Below, piece after piece: positions 48,798 to 57,277 of a DNA stretch of 64,000 nt (its first letter is position 1; every line of letters begins with the position of its first letter). The DNA comes from an uncultured Actinomycetes bacterium. GTDB taxonomy: Bacteria; Actinomycetota; Actinomycetes; S36-B12; UBA10799. The notes under the pieces are model-generated. The model worked only from the letters and a program-made list of their open reading frames with translations, did not search any database and was not told where the DNA came from. The translations under genes and the position numbers were made by a program. Location of the stretch: NCBI GenBank assembly GCA_946803585.1, contig CAMPEQ010000011.1:62001-126000 (forward strand), in the 5' to 3' direction.

Positions 48798-49745
48798 CTA
48801 AGCGGCGTTCGCGATGAGTTCCGTCCAGGCACGAGCGACCAACCGCGGGTGCTCCATTTGCGTCACATGACCAGAGTCTGGAACGACCATGACGCGTGCA
48901 TTCGGGAACCGCTTTGATGCCCGTAGAGCGACCTTGGGATTCACCAACTTGTCCTCTCGACCGTAAATCAGGAGGGTGGGTGCCTTGATCGCCTTGGTCA
49001 ACTGCCAGGGCCGCTCAACCGAGCGATCGAAGTAACTCTCCATGATTCCGCGAAGCGACAGCAACATGGCATCGGAAGTATGCGGGAGTTTGTCGCGCTC
49101 ACGGGCCTCTGCGACCTGATCCGCCATCCGCCGAGGGTCAATCCGACCCATATCGGAGTAACAGATTTCCATGCTGGCGTTCACACGCCACTCTGGATCC
49201 CGGGTTGCCAGGCGACGGAGCAACCGCTCTCCTACCCCCGGAATCGCAGTGATGGGCAGATGGATACTCGATCCCCGTGGCATGAGATCGGGTAGAGCCG
49301 GTGAGATCAGCGTCAGTGACTTGATCAGGTCGGGATTGCGCGCGGCGAGCTGAACTGCTGTCGCACCTCCCATTGAGTTCCCGAACAGGTTGACCCGCTG
49401 CGTACCGAACTCTTGCCGAATAAGGTCAGCCACGATCGCTGCGTGACTAGCGAGCTTGTAGTCGTCACCGTGTGGCGGTGGCGACTGACCGAATCCGGGC
49501 AGATCTGGGGCGATTCCAAATGACTCACCACCGAGTAGGAACATCAACTCGGTCCAGTTTGTCGATGAGCCTCCGAGTCCATGCAGGAATACCGACGGAG
49601 TTCGCTGCGCTGCGGACTCGCGGTCACCGGTAGTTCGGACGAAGAGCTCCGTGGACCCGACCGGCACGAGGGTGCCGGCCAACGGTGGGACATAGATTCG
49701 CTCGTCGCCCACTAGGTCACTGGTAGAAGCTTCCGATGTGCTCAC
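48798..49745 (-). CDS. Alpha/beta-fold hydrolase
   Basis: 315-residue serine hydrolase. The oxyanion HG is in VFLHGLGGSSTNW, the nucleophile elbow is LFGNSMGGATAV (Ser about residue 124), the acid is in IYGREDKLVN and the His in VPDSGHVTQMEHP. No export signal is visible. The lid region (SSIHLPITAIPGVGERLLRR) is hydrophobic, suggesting esters or lipid-like substrates. It lies upstream of moeZ on the same strand with a 159-base gap; a separate promoter is possible. Confidence 0.9.
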   Translation of the reverse strand: MSTSEASTSDLVGDERIYVPPLAGTLVPVGSTELFVRTTGDRESAAQRTPSVFLHGLGGSSTNWTELMFLLGGESFGIAPDLPGFGQSPPPHGDDYKLASHAAIVADLIRQEFGTQRVNLFGNSMGGATAVQLAARNPDLIKSLTLISPALPDLMPRGSSIHLPITAIPGVGERLLRRLATRDPEWRVNASMEICYSDMGRIDPRRMADQVAEARERDKLPHTSDAMLLSLRGIMESYFDRSVERPWQLTKAIKAPTLLIYGREDKLVNPKVALRASKRFPNARVMVVPDSGHVTQMEHPRLVARAWTELIANAA

Positions 49746-49817
49746 GTGACCACGGTACGCCGACCACTCCCCTTTTGGGCGGCCGATAGTACGGGAGCTA
49801 GCGCAGACGAGCGCACA

Positions 49818-50474
49818 TCAGCTGGCGTCGTGAGCTGCGCTGACAAGTCCAGAAATCAACAGATCGAGCCCAAACTCGAACGAGTGACCGAACGAATAAT
49901 CCGGAGAAAGCACGTGCTCAGCAGCGAACGCCGCCAGTGTTGGAAACTTCTGCGGGTCAAAGGCTGCCGCGATCTCCGTGGTGCTCTCGGTGAAGCTGTC
50001 ACTACCCGATTCCGGCAGAGTCGCCTCTTCGAAGGCGAAGCCATAGATGTAGCTGTCGAGGACTGCGTAGGCGTGCGCCGTCAACTGCCAGGAGAGCCCA
50101 CCGCGGCGTAGGCAAGCAAGTACCGCCTCGTGGTGGCGAAGGTTGTCCGGACCGGGTGCGGATCGTGACTCCAGCAGCGGTGCCGCCCACGGGTGCTGGT
50201 TCAGGACCCTGCGGGCAGAAACGCAACGAACTCGAATCGCCTGATCCCAACTCAACTCTGGTGGGGGCAACGCGATTTGGGCGAACACTCGCTCAACCAT
50301 CCCGTCAACGATGGCCTCCTTTGACGGCACGTAGTAGTAGATCGTCATCGCCTTCACTCCGAGTTGTTCCGCGAGTCGCCGGATTGTGAGCGACTCGATT
50401 CCAACTCGATCAGCGAGAGCCAGGGCGCCATCAAGGACGCGATCTCTGGAAAGCGAGGTGTGAGCGGCAGGCAT
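49818..50474 (-). CDS. TetR-family repressor
   Basis: 218 residues. The N-terminal HTH is RDRVLDGALALADRVGIESL then IRRLAEQLGVKAMTIYYYV, as in the TetR/TetR_C subgroup with a C-terminal ligand domain (WAAPLLESRSAPGPDNLRHH). The gene diverges from a DUF4386 membrane gene. The spacer carries two identical perfect palindromes, so it almost certainly represses that operon and itself. The ligand is unknown; the subgroup often senses hydrophobic drugs. Confidence 0.93.
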   Translation of the reverse strand: MPAAHTSLSRDRVLDGALALADRVGIESLTIRRLAEQLGVKAMTIYYYVPSKEAIVDGMVERVFAQIALPPPELSWDQAIRVRCVSARRVLNQHPWAAPLLESRSAPGPDNLRHHEAVLACLRRGGLSWQLTAHAYAVLDSYIYGFAFEEATLPESGSDSFTESTTEIAAAFDPQKFPTLAAFAAEHVLSPDYSFGHSFEFGLDLLISGLVSAAHDAS

Positions 50475-50499
50475 CTCAATCCGTTTCGTAGGTAGCGGT

Positions 50500-50529
50500 T
50501 TGACACATCGTACTAAGTACGGCTACTGT
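50500..50529 (+). promoter_or_regulatory. Promoter of the DUF4386 operon
   Basis: TTGACA (50500-50505) is a consensus -35. Eighteen bases later TACTGT (50524-50529) fits the actinobacterial TAnnnT -10. Operator 1 lies wholly within the spacer and operator 2 just after the expected transcription start, the classic layout for TetR repression. Confidence 0.75.
50509..50521. promoter_or_regulatory. TetR operator O1, 13-base palindrome
   Basis: CGTACTAAGTACG: arms CGTACT and AGTACG around a single central base. It sits between the -35 and -10 of the DUF4386 promoter. On the other strand it overlaps TACGAT, a candidate -10 for the tetR gene itself. Confidence 0.85.
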
Positions 50530-50540
50530 TCGAGCACGCT

Positions 50541-50553
50541 CGTACTTAGTACG
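50541..50553. promoter_or_regulatory. TetR operator O2, 13-base palindrome
   Basis: CGTACTTAGTACG is the exact reverse complement of O1. Its centre lies 32 bases from that of O1, about three helical turns, so two repressor dimers would bind the same DNA face. Confidence 0.85.
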
Positions 50554-50579
50554 AATCCATGTCGAAGGGAAGTTTGGGA

Positions 50580-51335
50580 ATGACCGCCACCGCACTGCTA
50601 GGCGAACCAATCAGTAGCGACAACCGACAACACGACCGACCCGAAGCCGCATCGGACTCCACAACCGCCCGATGGACCGGTATCTTCTACCTCGGTCTGG
50701 CTATCGCAGGACTTGTCGGATTCCTGCTAGTTCGTAGCGAGCTATTTGTCGCGGACGACTCCTCGGCCACGCTGGCCAACTTGATCAATCATGCTGAGCT
50801 GGCGAGAATCGGAATCGCCGCCGATATCAGCGCCGTCCTCACTCAGGCCTTGGCGGCCGTATGGTTCTTCAAGCTCTTTCGCCGCGAGAACAGCCTCGCT
50901 GCGGGCGCGATCGCCGCATTTGGCCTAGTTAACGCAGCAGCGATCACGGTCGCGACGGCCTTCTCTGCCACGGCACTGGCCGTCGCAGGTGACCCGTCTC
51001 TGGCCCCTGGTGGCGATCAGGAAGGAACCGTTCAACTGCTCTACACCGTGAGTGGGACCCTCTGGGGTATCGGCGGACTGTTCTTCGGCCTGTGGCTCGT
51101 CCCAATGGGCTACGTCATCGTCACCCGTGGCCTCATGCCGGTGACCCTTGGCTGGATCCTGCTGGTCGGCGGAGTTGCCTACGTGGTCGGCACCTATCTC
51201 GCCGCGCTCGCACCGGACTCAACCGAATCAATCGGCTCGATTCTGGTTGGACTAGCCACGATCGGCGAGTTCTGGATGATCGGCTACCTGTTGATATTCG
51301 GGGTGCGATCAGTGCAACCACAAGAGAAGGGATGA
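50580..51335 (+). CDS. DUF4386 integral membrane protein
   Basis: 251 residues with about six helices. Family-like segments are RWTGIFYLGLAIAGLVGF, the DISAVLTQALAAVWFFKLF region and GGLFFGLWLVPMGYVIV. DUF4386 proteins are uncharacterised. ATG 50580 (MTATALLG) is preferred because GAAGGGA at 50564-50570 gives proper spacing and ATG 50559 would leave no room after operator O2. It is repressed, by inference, by the divergent TetR. Its stop overlaps the next small gene (ATGA). Confidence 0.85.
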   Translation: MTATALLGEPISSDNRQHDRPEAASDSTTARWTGIFYLGLAIAGLVGFLLVRSELFVADDSSATLANLINHAELARIGIAADISAVLTQALAAVWFFKLFRRENSLAAGAIAAFGLVNAAAITVATAFSATALAVAGDPSLAPGGDQEGTVQLLYTVSGTLWGIGGLFFGLWLVPMGYVIVTRGLMPVTLGWILLVGGVAYVVGTYLAALAPDSTESIGSILVGLATIGEFWMIGYLLIFGVRSVQPQEKG

Positions 51336-51556
51336 CGGAAATGGAAGGTCTTTGGTCGCCAGATATGTGGGGCAGCCCAGTCGGCTTGGGTTTGGCGTTT
51401 TTCCTTTCGGGCATTGGGACGGGAGTATTCCTCTGGGGATTGAGCACGCTCCAGGGGAAGTCCAACCAAGTCGAGGAACTTGAACCACATCAACGGACAC
51501 AGGGGGCTTCTCCCTCAGCCGGAGATCGCGACCTCCCGGCGAATTCAACCGGCTAA
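51332..51556 (+). CDS. Small single-span membrane protein
   Basis: 74 residues from an ATG overlapping the DUF4386 stop (ATGA), with AGAGAAGGG just upstream. Residues 16-39 form one helix (GLGLAFFLSGIGTGVFLWGL), followed by a hydrophilic tail (QVEELEPHQRTQGASPS). No family was recognised. Coupling to DUF4386 suggests a partner subunit or small regulator of it. The downstream tetR gene begins after 25 bases. Confidence 0.65.
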   Translation: MTEMEGLWSPDMWGSPVGLGLAFFLSGIGTGVFLWGLSTLQGKSNQVEELEPHQRTQGASPSAGDRDLPANSTG

Positions 51557-51581
51557 GTTACTGGCGGGTAGTATTGGCCAG

Positions 51582-52226
51582 GTGCCCGCCAAACCGCCCG
51601 TGAAATCGGATCAACTGCGCCCGACGCGACTACCGCGTCATGCGCGACGGGCACAGTTGATGCAGGCGGCGCTCTACATCTTCACGACCAAGGGCTACCA
51701 CGCGGCAGCGATGGACGATATTGCCGAGCGAGCTGGGGTAAGTAAGCCAGTTCTCTACCAGCACTTCTCCAGCAAACTCGAGCTCTACCTAGCACTGCTG
51801 GACTCCGGGGCAGAGGAACTCATCGCCAAGATTGCCGAAGCTCTTGGAAGTACCCGTGATAATCGTCAGCGCGTGCTAGCCGCAGTGCAGGCGTACTTCT
51901 CGTTTGTCGACGACTCGGCGGAGGCATTCCGGTTGCTTTTTGAAACGGACCTGTTCAACGAGGTTCAGGTGCGTGAGCGGGTGCAACGAGCTGATGACGA
52001 GTGTGCCGCGCTGCTTCGCGAGGTGATCGCCGAGGACACGGGGCTCGACAATGAGGAATCAACCATGCTCGCGTTTGGTTTGATGGGAATGGCACAGATG
52101 TCGGCAGTGCGGTGGCTGCGTGGTGAAGAACCACTCGACCGAGACCGCGCTGCTGATCTAATGTCACGAATGGGCTGGCGCGGAATCTCGGGCTTCCCTC
52201 GCCATTCCGATAACCCCAGCACGTAA
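51582..52226 (+). CDS. TetR/AcrR-family regulator (Rv3208-like position)
   Basis: 214 residues from GTG 51582 (PAKPPVKS). The HTH is ARRAQLMQAALYIFTTKGYH then AMDDIAERAGVSKPVLYQHF, closely typical of TetR/AcrR. The C-terminal domain is helical (YFSFVDDSAEAFRLLFE). Its place just upstream of DUF3107 matches the order Rv3208-Rv3208A in mycobacteria, so it is the conserved actinobacterial regulator rather than part of the preceding operon. The start is uncertain; an ATG at 51480 would overlap the small membrane gene. Confidence 0.85.
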   Translation: MPAKPPVKSDQLRPTRLPRHARRAQLMQAALYIFTTKGYHAAAMDDIAERAGVSKPVLYQHFSSKLELYLALLDSGAEELIAKIAEALGSTRDNRQRVLAAVQAYFSFVDDSAEAFRLLFETDLFNEVQVRERVQRADDECAALLREVIAEDTGLDNEESTMLAFGLMGMAQMSAVRWLRGEEPLDRDRAADLMSRMGWRGISGFPRHSDNPST

Positions 52227-52300
52227 CTGTGTACGACAAAGCCCGATGAACTGATCCCAATACCGTCCGAGCTACGCGACTGCGTAGGGTGAGGAACAAT

Positions 52301-52621
52301 ATGACCGAGACAAAGAAAGCCCCAGCCCGTAAGCCGCGTGCCGCCTCAGCGACGAAGACAACCGCGGATCAGTCGAAGAAATCGCGGAGGTCCACATTGG
52401 AAATCAAGGTTGGCGTTCAATACAGTCCACGCGAGATCACCATCGAGGTCGAACAAGACGCCGACGAGCTTGAGGCTGCGCTGACCGAGGCGACTGCCAG
52501 TGGCGCGACGTTTGCCCTGCAAGACGTGAAGGGTCGACGCGTCCTACTCCCCGCCGACAAGATCACTTACATCGAGATCGGTGAGCCGGTTAAGGGTAAG
52601 GTCGGCTTCGGCGCTCGTTAG
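52301..52621 (+). CDS. DUF3107 protein
   Basis: 106 residues. The DUF3107 core begins at LEIKVGVQYSPREITIEVEQ and ends LLPADKITYIEIGEPVKGKVGF. It is preceded by an extra ~35-residue Lys/Ala/Thr-rich extension (KKAPARKPRAASATKTTADQ) not usual in the ~75-90-residue family. ATG 52301 follows GTGAGGA with good spacing, so the extension appears real. Function is unknown; actinobacterial neighbours are the TetR gene and a DEAD helicase. Confidence 0.88.
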   Translation: MTETKKAPARKPRAASATKTTADQSKKSRRSTLEIKVGVQYSPREITIEVEQDADELEAALTEATASGATFALQDVKGRRVLLPADKITYIEIGEPVKGKVGFGAR

Positions 52622-52694
52622 AGCCGAAATCGCCCCCGCCTCGATTATTCTCGCCATCTCTTTGGGTTCACCTCGTGCCGCTAGCCTTTGATGG

Positions 52695-53663
52695 ATGAAG
52701 GCAGCGGTCCGTTCGGAATACGGTTCTGCCCGAGATGTAATCCGGCTTCACGACGTCGACGTTCCACAGCCTGGCCCGGGTGAGCTGTTAGTCAAGGTGC
52801 AGTCAACGACGGTCAATCGGACTGACTGCGCCTTCCTGCGAGGCGAACCGAAGCTCGCCCGAGCGGTCACTGGGTTCCCTAAACCACGCAATCGGATCCT
52901 CGGTTGCGAGTTCGCTGGGATCGTCTCCAAGACTGGGCCAGGCACTACAGCCTTCCAAGTCGGTGACCGGGTGTTCGGTTTCGACAACGGCAAGTTTGGC
53001 GGCCACGCCGAATATCTGTCGATCAGTCAAAGTGACATGGTGGCTACCCTTCCCACGGACAGCACCTGGAATCAGGGCGCCACCAGCACCGAAGGCCTGC
53101 ATTATGCGCTCAATGACCTCCGAAAAGCCCAGATCCGCCCAGAACAACGTCTCCTAATCTATGGCGCTACCGGTGCGATTGGGTCCGCGGCGGTGCAACT
53201 AGCCAAGTTCTACGGCGCCAACGTAAGTGCCGTATGCGATGGCAAGGACATAGCTGTTGTGGAGTCACTTGGAGCCGACGTTGTGATCGCGCGTGAGAGC
53301 TTCAACCTCGCTGGCCACCCTGTTCGGTATGACTTCTTCTTCGATGCCGTCGGAAAGCTGCGGTATTCCGACATTCGAGAGCTCCTCACACCCAAGGGGA
53401 TCTACTGCTCCACCGACCTAGGCCCCTTCCCGCAGAATCCGCTCCTCGCCCTCGCGACCCCTCTCGGCTTGGGTCGCAGAGTCATCTTCCCCATCCCTAA
53501 GCGGTCGCAAGCCGATGCGCAGTTCGTCGGCCAACTGCTCGAATCCGGCCAGTTCACACCATTGATTGATCGAACCTACTCACTAGACCAGATCGCCGAA
53601 GCTTACAAATACGTCGAAACGGGCCAGAAGATCGGAAACGTCGTCATCGAAGTCGCCGTTTAG
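52695..53663 (+). CDS. Zinc-independent MDR-family oxidoreductase (quinone reductase-like)
   Basis: 322-residue medium-chain dehydrogenase/reductase. The N-terminal GroES-like fold holds RLHDVDVPQPGPGELLVKV and LGCEFAGIVSKTGPGTTAF. The NAD(P)-binding stretch is LLIYGATGAIGSAAVQLAKF. The catalytic-zinc His and structural-zinc Cys cluster of alcohol dehydrogenases are missing, so quinone/enone reduction is likelier. The C-terminus has TYSLDQIAEAYKYVETGQKI. ATG 52695 stands alone between DUF3107 and the convergent ferritin-like gene. Confidence 0.9.
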   Translation: MKAAVRSEYGSARDVIRLHDVDVPQPGPGELLVKVQSTTVNRTDCAFLRGEPKLARAVTGFPKPRNRILGCEFAGIVSKTGPGTTAFQVGDRVFGFDNGKFGGHAEYLSISQSDMVATLPTDSTWNQGATSTEGLHYALNDLRKAQIRPEQRLLIYGATGAIGSAAVQLAKFYGANVSAVCDGKDIAVVESLGADVVIARESFNLAGHPVRYDFFFDAVGKLRYSDIRELLTPKGIYCSTDLGPFPQNPLLALATPLGLGRRVIFPIPKRSQADAQFVGQLLESGQFTPLIDRTYSLDQIAEAYKYVETGQKIGNVVIEVAV

Positions 53664-53696
53664 CGCGCGAAATCCATACGTGGGCGGTGACTTCTA

Positions 53697-54383
53697 CTAC
53701 GGCTCAAGTCCTAGTGACCTCATCCGGGCGGTGTGTGCCTCGGTCAGGTCGGCAAACATCCGAGTGATGGCCGCCATATCGGCACCGATCCCGCCAAGAA
53801 CGAGATCAAGTAGCGACTCCCGTTGAGCTGCTACTCGTTGCGACTGGGCAACCGCCTCGCCCATCAATCGACGACCCCACAGAGCCAGGCGACCGGCTAC
53901 CCGTGGATCCTCCGCAACGCAGTACTGAACCGCATCCACGACGAACTTCGAGTGCCCGAGGTCCGCGGACACCTCATTAATGAGGTCGCGAGTCTGTGGG
54001 TCCAGATGCTCGGCAACAACGCGATAGAAGTCCATGGCGATTCCATCGCCGACGTAGGCCTTGACCAGGCCTTCAAGCCAGTCCGCTGGCCTCGTGGAAG
54101 CATGGAACGCATCGATCGGTTCGACGAAGGGTGTCATCGCCACCTCAGGATCGGCACCCATCTCGATTAACCGATCTCGCAGCATCTTGAAGTGACGGAA
54201 CTCAGCCGTGGCCATCTCTGCAATCGCCGTCCGGTTGTAGAAGTCCGGCGCCAGCGCACCGTCATTGGCGAGTCGTTCAAACGCCTGTAACTCCCCGTAC
54301 GCCATCGCGCCCAGGAGGTCGATGACCGCCTCCCGGTACTCGGGATCAGACCAATCCATCGCCGAATCTTGCGTCGTTACCAT
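53697..54383 (-). CDS. Ferritin-like fold protein (Rv3210c-like)
   Basis: 228-residue helical protein of the ferritin-like actinobacterial group, related to tRNA-hydroxylase MiaE. Candidate di-iron ligands are in YGELQAFERLAND, EMATAEFRHFKML (ExxH) and FYRVVAEHLDPQ (EH), with SADLGHSKFVVDAV near the end. Function is unestablished. The gene faces the DEAD-box helicase gene over 208 bases, the arrangement known for Rv3210c-rhlE. Confidence 0.85.
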   Translation of the reverse strand: MVTTQDSAMDWSDPEYREAVIDLLGAMAYGELQAFERLANDGALAPDFYNRTAIAEMATAEFRHFKMLRDRLIEMGADPEVAMTPFVEPIDAFHASTRPADWLEGLVKAYVGDGIAMDFYRVVAEHLDPQTRDLINEVSADLGHSKFVVDAVQYCVAEDPRVAGRLALWGRRLMGEAVAQSQRVAAQRESLLDLVLGGIGADMAAITRMFADLTEAHTARMRSLGLEP

Positions 54384-54591
54384 TGCTGGAGCGTATCGAA
54401 TCAGCCGTGGGGCGTAGAGTAATGAACATCCGTTGGCCCAAAGTAAGACAGCTAGCGTGGATTGCGAACAGCAAAATCAACTGATTAGTTGCTGTTGGGA
54501 CAATCCGAAAGGTCCAATCACGGCCTGCACACGCGACAGATCGCGCAGCAGGTATGAGAGAAGCAACGGGTCGCACTGCGGCCCACGAATA

Positions 54592-56145
54592 ATGGAGTCC
54601 GTCCTGACCACGTCAACATTTGCCGAACTAGGTGTCGATCAGAAGATCTGCGACGCACTGGACTCGGCCGGTATCACCTCACCTTTCCCCATTCAAACCA
54701 TGTGCATCCCGCTCGCACTCAATGGCCAAGATCTGATCGGCCAAGCGAAGACCGGAACCGGAAAGACACTCGGATTCGGCGTACCACTTCTACAACTACT
54801 CAACCCAGACAAGAGCAACAAGACCCCGCATGCTCTCGTTGTCGTCCCCACTCGTGAGCTCTGTGTTCAGGTCGCCAAGGACCTTGAGGTTGCCGGCAAA
54901 GTCCAGGGCGCTCGCGTGTTGGCCGTCTACGGTGGCCGGTCCTACGAACCGCAGGTCGATGCGCTCGCCAAGGGTGTTGACGTCGTGGTGGGGACCCCCG
55001 GGCGACTAATGGACCTCGCGCGCCAGCGCAAACTGATTCTCAGTGACATCGAGATCCTGGTGCTAGATGAAGCCGACGAGATGCTAGACATGGGATTCCT
55101 TCCCGATGTCGAATCGATCGTTGCGATGCTTCCAACAAAGCGCCAGACGCTCCTGTTCTCCGCGACGATGCCCGGCCAGATCGTTAGCTTGGCTCGCCGA
55201 TACATGACCAGCCCGACTCATATCCGGGCCAGTGATCCAACCGATGACAACGTCACGGTGGATTCCATCGAGCAGCACGTCTGGCGAGCCCACTCCATGG
55301 ACAAGCCGGAGATCATCGCTCGAGTCCTACAAGCCGAAGGGCGCGGTCTGGCAATCGTGTTCTGTCGCACCAAACGCAACGCCCAAAAACTCACGGATGA
55401 CCTAGCCGACCGCGGCTTTGCGGTCGGTAGCGTTCACGGAGACCTCGGACAGGGTGCCCGCGAGCAGGCCCTGCGAGCATTCCGTAGCGGGAAGATTGAC
55501 GTTCTCGTCGCGACGGATGTGGCTGCCCGAGGAATCGACGTCGATGGTGTCACTCACGTCTTCAACTACACCTGCCCCGAGGACGAGAAGACTTACCTGC
55601 ACCGCATCGGCCGCACTGGTCGAGCAGGAAACTCTGGTGTGGCTGTAACTCTGGTCGACTGGGACGATGTCCCACGTTGGGGCCTGATCAACAAGGCACT
55701 CGGATTGGCATTCGCCGACCCGATTGAAACGTACTCCACGTCGGCTCACGTCTACACCGGGCTGGGTATCCCAGAAGGCACAACCGGACGTCTACCGAGA
55801 TCAGCTCGAACCCGTGCCGGGTTGGATGCCGAGACGATTGAGGATCTTGGCGAGACCGGAGCCTCCGCTGGACGCCGCAATAGCAACAACAGTGGCGGCG
55901 GCGGGCAGGGTAGCGGCAAATCCTCGGATCGAAACTCGCGCAGCCGACGCCGGTCTGGCTCCTCCTCCGGGAGTGGCAAGAGCCAGGGCAGCAGCTCAAG
56001 CAGCGATGGTCCGAAGTCCGAAAGCAAGTCTGGCGAGGCAAGCAAGCCCAAGCGCAAGAGGAACCGGAACCGCAATCGAACCCGCAGCGGTAAGCCAGTG
56101 CAGAACGATCAGGCGACTAGCACGCCAGCAGAACCAGCGTCCTAG
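54592..56145 (+). CDS. DEAD-box RNA helicase (RhlE type)
   Basis: 517-residue ATP-dependent RNA helicase. The Q motif is in TFAELGVDQKICDAL and SPFPIQ, motif I AKTGTGKT, Ia PTRELCVQ, Ib GTPGRLMD, II VLDEADEMLD, III FSATMP, V TDVAARGIDVDGV and VI HRIGRTGRAG. The last ~120 residues are Ser/Gly/Lys/Arg-rich and disordered (RSRRRSGSSSGSGKSQGSSS), a likely RNA-binding tail. ATG 54592 (MESVLTTS) is chosen because upstream residues are unlike the family; no strong ribosome site is visible. The stop overlaps the convergent zinc-ribbon gene. Confidence 0.94.
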   Translation: MESVLTTSTFAELGVDQKICDALDSAGITSPFPIQTMCIPLALNGQDLIGQAKTGTGKTLGFGVPLLQLLNPDKSNKTPHALVVVPTRELCVQVAKDLEVAGKVQGARVLAVYGGRSYEPQVDALAKGVDVVVGTPGRLMDLARQRKLILSDIEILVLDEADEMLDMGFLPDVESIVAMLPTKRQTLLFSATMPGQIVSLARRYMTSPTHIRASDPTDDNVTVDSIEQHVWRAHSMDKPEIIARVLQAEGRGLAIVFCRTKRNAQKLTDDLADRGFAVGSVHGDLGQGAREQALRAFRSGKIDVLVATDVAARGIDVDGVTHVFNYTCPEDEKTYLHRIGRTGRAGNSGVAVTLVDWDDVPRWGLINKALGLAFADPIETYSTSAHVYTGLGIPEGTTGRLPRSARTRAGLDAETIEDLGETGASAGRRNSNNSGGGGQGSGKSSDRNSRSRRRSGSSSGSGKSQGSSSSSDGPKSESKSGEASKPKRKRNRNRNRTRSGKPVQNDQATSTPAEPAS

Positions 56146-56465
56146 TCGCGGGTAACGTCACACCACGTGTGATCTTTACAAGCCGGGCACTTGACCCAAG
56201 CGCGGGTGGTGACGACTGGAACAAAGAACCCAGTCGTCATCATCTTCGCTAGGCGCACGTAGGAGACCACGGAACGGCCAGAACACTTGGTGCACTCCAG
56301 CGCAACTGAACCGAACGCGGGCGGCTGGTGCGCCCCACTGTAGAGTGCCCGCTTGCCCTGAACGTCGTCGATGCGAGCGTCAGTGATTGGCGCTGATTCA
56401 GAAACCTTAGATGACGCCGGCTTGATTCGATCGAAACTTGGTGTCGCAGCGCTCTTGCTGGTCAT
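56142..56465 (-). CDS. Zinc-ribbon protein of unknown function
   Basis: 107 residues. The N-terminal half is Ser/Ala-rich; the C-terminal half has two CxxC pairs (LECTKCSGRS and VKCPACKDHTW) around an aromatic strand, forming a probable zinc ribbon. Its start overlaps the parA stop by four bases (ATGA), so it is co-translated with parA. It could bind nucleic acid or a protein partner; no characterised homologue was recognised. Confidence 0.8.
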   Translation of the reverse strand: MTSKSAATPSFDRIKPASSKVSESAPITDARIDDVQGKRALYSGAHQPPAFGSVALECTKCSGRSVVSYVRLAKMMTTGFFVPVVTTRAWVKCPACKDHTWCDVTRD

Positions 56466-57226
56466 ACGACCACATCCTTCATCAGCTTCTCGGCGATCTC
56501 GCGGTAGGCCTTGGCACCAGCCGACCGTCCAGCCGTGGCCAAGACGGATCGGCCCGCAGCCGGTGCCTCTGCGAATCTAACTGATTTTGCGATCGGCGGT
56601 TCCAAAACAGGTAACTGGTATCGCTCGGTGACGTCAGCTAGGACGGCTTTGGCTAGATTCGTCCGCGAATCGAACATCGTCGGAAGGACCCCGCGAATCC
56701 GCAGGTCACGATTACACAACCGCTGGACATCGGTCACCGTGTCGAGTAGCTGACGAACCCCTCGGTGAGACAACGTCTCACACTGCATCGGGATCAACAC
56801 CTCATCGGCGGCCGTCAGGGCATTGATCGTCAGGACCCCCAACGACGGCGAACAGTCGAGGACCACGACGTCATAGTCATCAGCCACGTCGGCGATCGCG
56901 GAACGCAGTGCATACTCGCGACCAGTCTTGGTCAGCAGATGAGCTTCAGTTCCGGCGAGATCGATAGTTGAGGGAAGTAAGTCGGGGCCGTCGTCGGTGG
57001 GGACTATCGCCATCCGAGCATCGACACGTCCGAGCAGCACATCATGGACGGAGAACTCGAGTTCCTCGGGATCGAGTCCCAGCGAGAAGGTCAGACATGA
57101 CTGTGGATCGAGGTCAACGAGTAGGACCTTGCGACCCATCTCGGCCCAGGCAGCGCCCAGGGATGCGACGGTTGTCGTCTTAGCGACGCCGCCCTTTTGA
57201 TTGGCAACTGCAATGGTTCGTGTCAC
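56462..57226 (-). CDS. ParA/Soj-type ATPase (Rv3213c-like)
   Basis: 254-residue Walker-type partition ATPase: VANQKGGVAKTTTVASLGAA (deviant Walker A), LLVDLDPQSCLTFSLG (A'), and VVLDCSPSLGVLTINAL (Walker B). No parB lies beside it, so it is an orphan rather than the chromosomal parAB near the origin. Its coupled zinc-ribbon partner might replace ParB. In mycobacteria the equivalent gene also lies near rhlE. The GTG/ATG at 57226 faces the hydrolase-ATPase fusion gene over 51 bases. Confidence 0.9.
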   Translation of the reverse strand: MTRTIAVANQKGGVAKTTTVASLGAAWAEMGRKVLLVDLDPQSCLTFSLGLDPEELEFSVHDVLLGRVDARMAIVPTDDGPDLLPSTIDLAGTEAHLLTKTGREYALRSAIADVADDYDVVVLDCSPSLGVLTINALTAADEVLIPMQCETLSHRGVRQLLDTVTDVQRLCNRDLRIRGVLPTMFDSRTNLAKAVLADVTERYQLPVLEPPIAKSVRFAEAPAAGRSVLATAGRSAGAKAYREIAEKLMKDVVV

Positions 57227-57277
57227 GGCTGAGTCCGAACGTGAGTGTTTCCTGCGCTGAACCTCTATTGTGCAGGA

